Shown: piece by piece, positions 61,016-64,000 of the stretch
Numbering within the stretch: position 1 is the stretch's first letter
Layout: the number at the start of each line of letters is the position of its first letter
From: Streptomyces pseudovenezuelae
GTDB taxonomy: Bacteria > Actinomycetota > Actinomycetes > Streptomycetales > Streptomycetaceae
Direction of reading: 5' to 3'
Assembly (NCBI RefSeq): GCF_029892565.1
Contig: NZ_JARXVH010000006.1
Span: 496,001 to 560,000, forward strand
Length of the DNA: 64,000 nucleotides
Made by a program: the position numbers and the translations under genes
The notes under the pieces: generated by a model
The model's input: the letters and a program-made list of their open reading frames with translations, nothing else
The model's database searches: none
What the model was told of the DNA's origin: nothing

Positions 61016-62310
61016 CAGCGGCACCGATTCTCTACAGCACAGACGGCATCGAGGACTGGTCCCTCGACCCGATCGAGCAGGCCATCGCCGACATCGCGGC
61101 CGGCCGCCCGATCGTGGTCGTCGACGACGAGGACCGCGAGAACGAGGGCGACCTCGTCGTCGCCGCCGAGAAGGTCACGCCCGAGATCGTCGCCTTCATG
61201 ATGAGCGAGTGCCGCGGCCTGATCTGCGCCCCCATGGAGGGCGACGAGCTGGACCGGCTCAAGCTGCCGCAGATGGTCGAGGACAACACCGAGTCGATGA
61301 AAACCGCGTTCACAGTGTCGGTCGACGCCTCGGCCGTTCACGGTGTGACCACCGGTATCTCGGCCGCCGACCGGGCGACCACGCTTCAGCTGCTCGCGAG
61401 CGGCAAGGCCCAGGCCGACGAACTCGTCCGCCCCGGCCACATCTTCCCGCTGCGCGCGAGGGACGGCGGCGTACTGGTCCGCAACGGCCACACGGAGGCC
61501 GCCGTCGACCTCGCCCGCCTGGCGGGCCTGCGCCCGGCCGGCGCCATCGTCGAGATCGCCGGCGAGGACGGCCGCATGCTGCGGCTGCCCGAGCTGATCC
61601 CGTTCGCCCGCAAGCACGGCCTGACGATCATCTCCATCGAGGACCTGATCGCCTACCGCCAGGCCGCCGAGCCCACCGTCCGCCGCGAGGCCGAGGTCCG
61701 ACTGCCCACCAAGCACGGCGAGTTCACCGCGTACGGCTACCGCTCCACCGTCGACGGTGTCGAGCACGTCGCCCTCGTCCACGGCGAGATCGGCGAGGGC
61801 GAGGACGTCCTGGTCCGCGTCCACTCCGAGTGCCTGACCGGCGACGTCTTCCACTCCCTGCGCTGCGACTGCGGCCCCCAGCTGGAGGCCTCACTGCAGC
61901 GCATCCAGGAGGAGGGCCGGGGCGTGGTCGTCTACCTGCGCGGCCACGAGGGCCGAGGCATCGGCCTGCTGTCCAAGCTCCGGGCGTACGAACTCCAGGA
62001 GCGCGGCCGCGACACCCTCGACGCCAACCTCGAACTCGGCCTGCCCGCCGACGCCCGGGACTACGGCGCCGGCGCGCAGATCCTGGAGGACCTCGGGGTG
62101 CGCAGCGTGCGCCTGATGACCAACAACCCCGACAAGAGCGACGCCCTGCTGCGGCACGGCCTCAAGATCAGCGGTCGTGAGCCGATGCCCGTACAGGCGG
62201 GCGAGCACAACCTCCGCTACCTGCGCACCAAGCGGGACCGGATGGGCCACGACCTGCCCTGGCTGGACGCGGCCCCCGCGGCACCCCTGTCCACCTGCAA
62301 CAACCAGTAA
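61012..62310 (+). CDS. ribAB: Bifunctional 3,4-DHBP synthase / GTP cyclohydrolase II
   Basis: 432 residues from ATG 61012. N-terminal RibB: VVVDDEDRENEGDLVVAAEK and GHIFPLRARDGGVL. C-terminal RibA: zinc cysteines in SECLTGDVFHSLRCDCG, then YLRGHEGRGIGL and MTNNPDKSDAL. It produces both precursors of lumazine synthesis. Both domains look intact. Confidence 0.97.
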   Translation: MTAAPILYSTDGIEDWSLDPIEQAIADIAAGRPIVVVDDEDRENEGDLVVAAEKVTPEIVAFMMSECRGLICAPMEGDELDRLKLPQMVEDNTESMKTAFTVSVDASAVHGVTTGISAADRATTLQLLASGKAQADELVRPGHIFPLRARDGGVLVRNGHTEAAVDLARLAGLRPAGAIVEIAGEDGRMLRLPELIPFARKHGLTIISIEDLIAYRQAAEPTVRREAEVRLPTKHGEFTAYGYRSTVDGVEHVALVHGEIGEGEDVLVRVHSECLTGDVFHSLRCDCGPQLEASLQRIQEEGRGVVVYLRGHEGRGIGLLSKLRAYELQERGRDTLDANLELGLPADARDYGAGAQILEDLGVRSVRLMTNNPDKSDALLRHGLKISGREPMPVQAGEHNLRYLRTKRDRMGHDLPWLDAAPAAPLSTCNNQ

Positions 62311-62332
62311 GCACACCGAGGAGACAACGAAC

Positions 62333-62818
62333 GTGAGCGGCAAGGGCGCACCGGAACTGTCCGTACGCAACGTCGGAGACCTGCGGGTCGCCGTCATCGC
62401 GGCGCAGTGGCACGAGAAGGTGATGGACGGACTGGTGGACGGCGCCCTGCGCGCCCTGCACGACCTGGGGATCGACGAGCCGACCCTGCTCAGGGTCCCC
62501 GGCAGCTGGGAACTCCCGGTCGTGGCAAAGGTGTTGGCGGGCCGGGGCTACGACGCGATCGTCGCCCTCGGCGTCGTCATCCGCGGCGGCACCCCCCACT
62601 TCGAGTACGTGTGCCAGGGCGTCACCCAGGGCCTCACCCAGGTCTCCGTCGAGACCGGCGTCCCCGTCGGCATGGGCGTGCTGACCTGCGACACCGAGGA
62701 GCAGGCCCTGGACCGGGCCGGCCTGGAGGGCTCGAACGAGGACAAGGGGCACGAGGCGGTGACGGCCGCGGTGGCGACGGCGGCCACGCTCCGCTCAGTA
62801 TCTGAACCCTGGAGGTGA
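62333..62818 (+). CDS. ribH: 6,7-Dimethyl-8-ribityllumazine synthase
   Basis: 161 residues from GTG 62333, with GAGGAG nine bases upstream. VPGSWELPVVAKVLA, GVVIRGGTPHFEYVCQGV (catalytic His) and GVLTCDTEEQALDRAG are the lumazine synthase signatures. It condenses the RibA/RibB-derived products. Last gene of the rib operon. Confidence 0.97.
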   Translation: MSGKGAPELSVRNVGDLRVAVIAAQWHEKVMDGLVDGALRALHDLGIDEPTLLRVPGSWELPVVAKVLAGRGYDAIVALGVVIRGGTPHFEYVCQGVTQGLTQVSVETGVPVGMGVLTCDTEEQALDRAGLEGSNEDKGHEAVTAAVATAATLRSVSEPWR

Positions 62819-62852
62819 GCGCCGCGCACTTGCGCATAGGGTTAGCACCATC

Positions 62853-63125
62853 ATGTCCAATAAGACGTTCGAGGAGCTCTTCACCGAGCTCCAGCACAAG
62901 GCCGCCACCGGCGACCCCGCCACTTCCCGCACCGCAGAGCTGGTCGGCAAGGGCGTTCATGCCATCGGCAAGAAGGTCGTCGAAGAGGCCGCCGAGGTCT
63001 GGATGGCCGCCGAGTACGAGGGCAAGGAAGCGGCCGCCGAGGAGATCTCGCAGCTGCTCTACCACGTCCAGGTGATGATGGTCGCCCGCGGAATCTCGCT
63101 GGACGACGTCTACGCCCACCTGTAA
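62853..63125 (+). CDS. hisE: Phosphoribosyl-ATP pyrophosphatase
   Basis: 90 residues, ATG 62853. All-alpha NTP-pyrophosphohydrolase: KKVVEEAAEVWMAAEYEG with the Mg-binding Glu pair and EEISQLLYHVQVMMVARG. Stand-alone HisE, not fused to HisI. It carries out the second step of histidine synthesis. hisG follows after 72 bases. Confidence 0.96.
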   Translation: MSNKTFEELFTELQHKAATGDPATSRTAELVGKGVHAIGKKVVEEAAEVWMAAEYEGKEAAAEEISQLLYHVQVMMVARGISLDDVYAHL

Positions 63126-63197
63126 GTCTCCAGGCCTGTAAGTCCCCTGGTTCCACGTAGACCCGCACAAACCCATCACGCGAAGGAAGCCGACCTC

Positions 63198-64000
63198 ATG
63201 CTGCGCATCGCCGTCCCCAACAAGGGTTCCCTGTCAGGACCTGCGGCGGACATGCTGCATGAGGCCGGCTACCAGCAGCGCCGCGAGTCCAAGGAACTGC
63301 GCATCGTCGACCCGGTCAACGAGGTGGAGTTCTTCTACCTCCGCCCCCGTGACATCGCGATCTACGTCTCCTCCGGCCGCCTCGACATCGGCATCACCGG
63401 CCGCGACCTGCTGATCGACTCCGGAGCGAGCGCCGAGCCGATCCTGCCGCTCGGCTTCGCCCGCTCCACCTTCCGCTTCGCCTCCAAGCCGGGCGCCGCG
63501 AACACCATCGCGGACCTCAAGGGCAAGACGGTCGCCACCTCCTACGAGGGCATCGTCGCCAAGCACCTCGCCGACAAGGGCATCGACGCCTCCGTCGTGC
63601 ACCTCGACGGCGCCGTCGAGACCGCCATCGAGCTGGGTGTCGCCGAGGTCATCGCGGACGTCGTCGAGACCGGCACCAGCCTGCGCAACGCGGGCCTGGA
63701 GGTCTTCGGCGAACCGATCATGAAGTCCGAGGCGATCGTGATCCGGCGCACCGGCGCGGACGTCGACGAGGCCGCCGAGCCGAAGGTGCAGCAGTTCCTG
63801 CGCCGCCTCCAGGGCGTCCTGGTGGCGCGGACGTACGTGATGATGGACTACGACTGCCGCGTCGAGCAGCTGGAGAAGGCCGTCGCGCTGACCCCGGGTC
63901 TTGAGTCGCCGACCGTCTCCCCGCTGCACAACGAGGGCTGGGTCGCCGTCCGTGCCATGGTCCCCGCCAAGGAGGCCCAGCGGATCATGGACGACCTGTA
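63198..64000 (+). CDS. hisG: ATP phosphoribosyltransferase, long form (cut by window end)
   Basis: ATG 63198; 267 codons are visible and no stop is reached. LRIAVPNKGSLSGPAADML at the start, GITGRDLLIDSG, and the PRPP loop DVVETGTSLRNAGLE. The C-terminal regulatory ACT-like domain (HNEGWVAVRAMVPAKEAQRI) shows it is HisG-L, the histidine-inhibited long form. It likely lacks only the last dozen or so residues. Confidence 0.97.
   Translation, partial: MLRIAVPNKGSLSGPAADMLHEAGYQQRRESKELRIVDPVNEVEFFYLRPRDIAIYVSSGRLDIGITGRDLLIDSGASAEPILPLGFARSTFRFASKPGAANTIADLKGKTVATSYEGIVAKHLADKGIDASVVHLDGAVETAIELGVAEVIADVVETGTSLRNAGLEVFGEPIMKSEAIVIRRTGADVDEAAEPKVQQFLRRLQGVLVARTYVMMDYDCRVEQLEKAVALTPGLESPTVSPLHNEGWVAVRAMVPAKEAQRIMDDL

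Overview
The window is high-G+C actinobacterial DNA. It almost certainly comes from a Streptomyces or close relative: it carries bldD, the nucleoid protein sIHF, a cvn-type sensor operon, a MASTNDLKNG-type EF-P, long HisG and GuaB1. The order aro-efp-nusB-bldD-pyr-sIHF-gmk-rpoZ-coaBC-metK-priA-fmt-rsmB-rpe...rib-hisEG matches, from memory, the chromosomal core around SCO1496 to SCO1438 of S. coelicolor. I saw no tRNA, rRNA, CRISPR array, transposase or integrase.

Layout. 1-3.4 kb: small membrane protein, then aroC-aroK-aroB (shikimate pathway), translationally coupled. 3.5-6.8 kb: a P-loop kinase-like protein, an M24-peptidase-like protein with altered metal ligands, efp and nusB, closed by a perfect 21-bp terminator. 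7-17.8 kb: bldD facing away from the pyrimidine operon pyrR-pyrB-pyrC-(unknown)-carA-carB-pyrD-pyrF, which has a PyrR-binding loop at its ribosome binding site. 18-22.2 kb: sIHF, gmk, rpoZ, coaBC, metK. 22.2-27.4 kb: a four-gene reverse-strand cassette between metK and priA. It encodes an XRE/TPR-like regulator, a TIR-domain protein, a STAND-like NTPase and a membrane-anchored protein. The TIR C-terminus and the NTPase N-terminus share a G-x-V-H-x-G-D-G-x-Q motif that resembles signalling-amyloid or adaptor motifs of bacterial NLR immunity. This is the most interesting part of the window.

27.6-38.8 kb: priA (helicase-dead type), a small HTH protein, fmt, rsmB, an MMPL exporter, rpe, a SorC-type regulator and a degenerate GyrB-like ATPase-domain protein. 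39-48.2 kb: small proteins, a D-threonine-aldolase-like PLP enzyme, barstar, GuaB1 (probable GMP reductase), HTH and Lrp regulators, an MFS transporter and a cvnA-cvnB-cvnC set without the GTPase cvnD. 48.3-59.3 kb: accessory metabolism with a DavA/DavB-like lysine 2-monooxygenase/amidase pair, an F420-type oxidoreductase, a GH6 cellulase-like and a PL5-like lyase, a thioesterase, and a divergent MFS/ROK pair with a clear palindromic operator. 59.3-64 kb: an FMN riboswitch driving ribE-ribM-ribAB-ribH, followed by hisE and hisG (cut by the window end).

Starts were chosen from ribosome binding sites and family length. Functions rest on motifs and remembered family sequences; no database search was possible.
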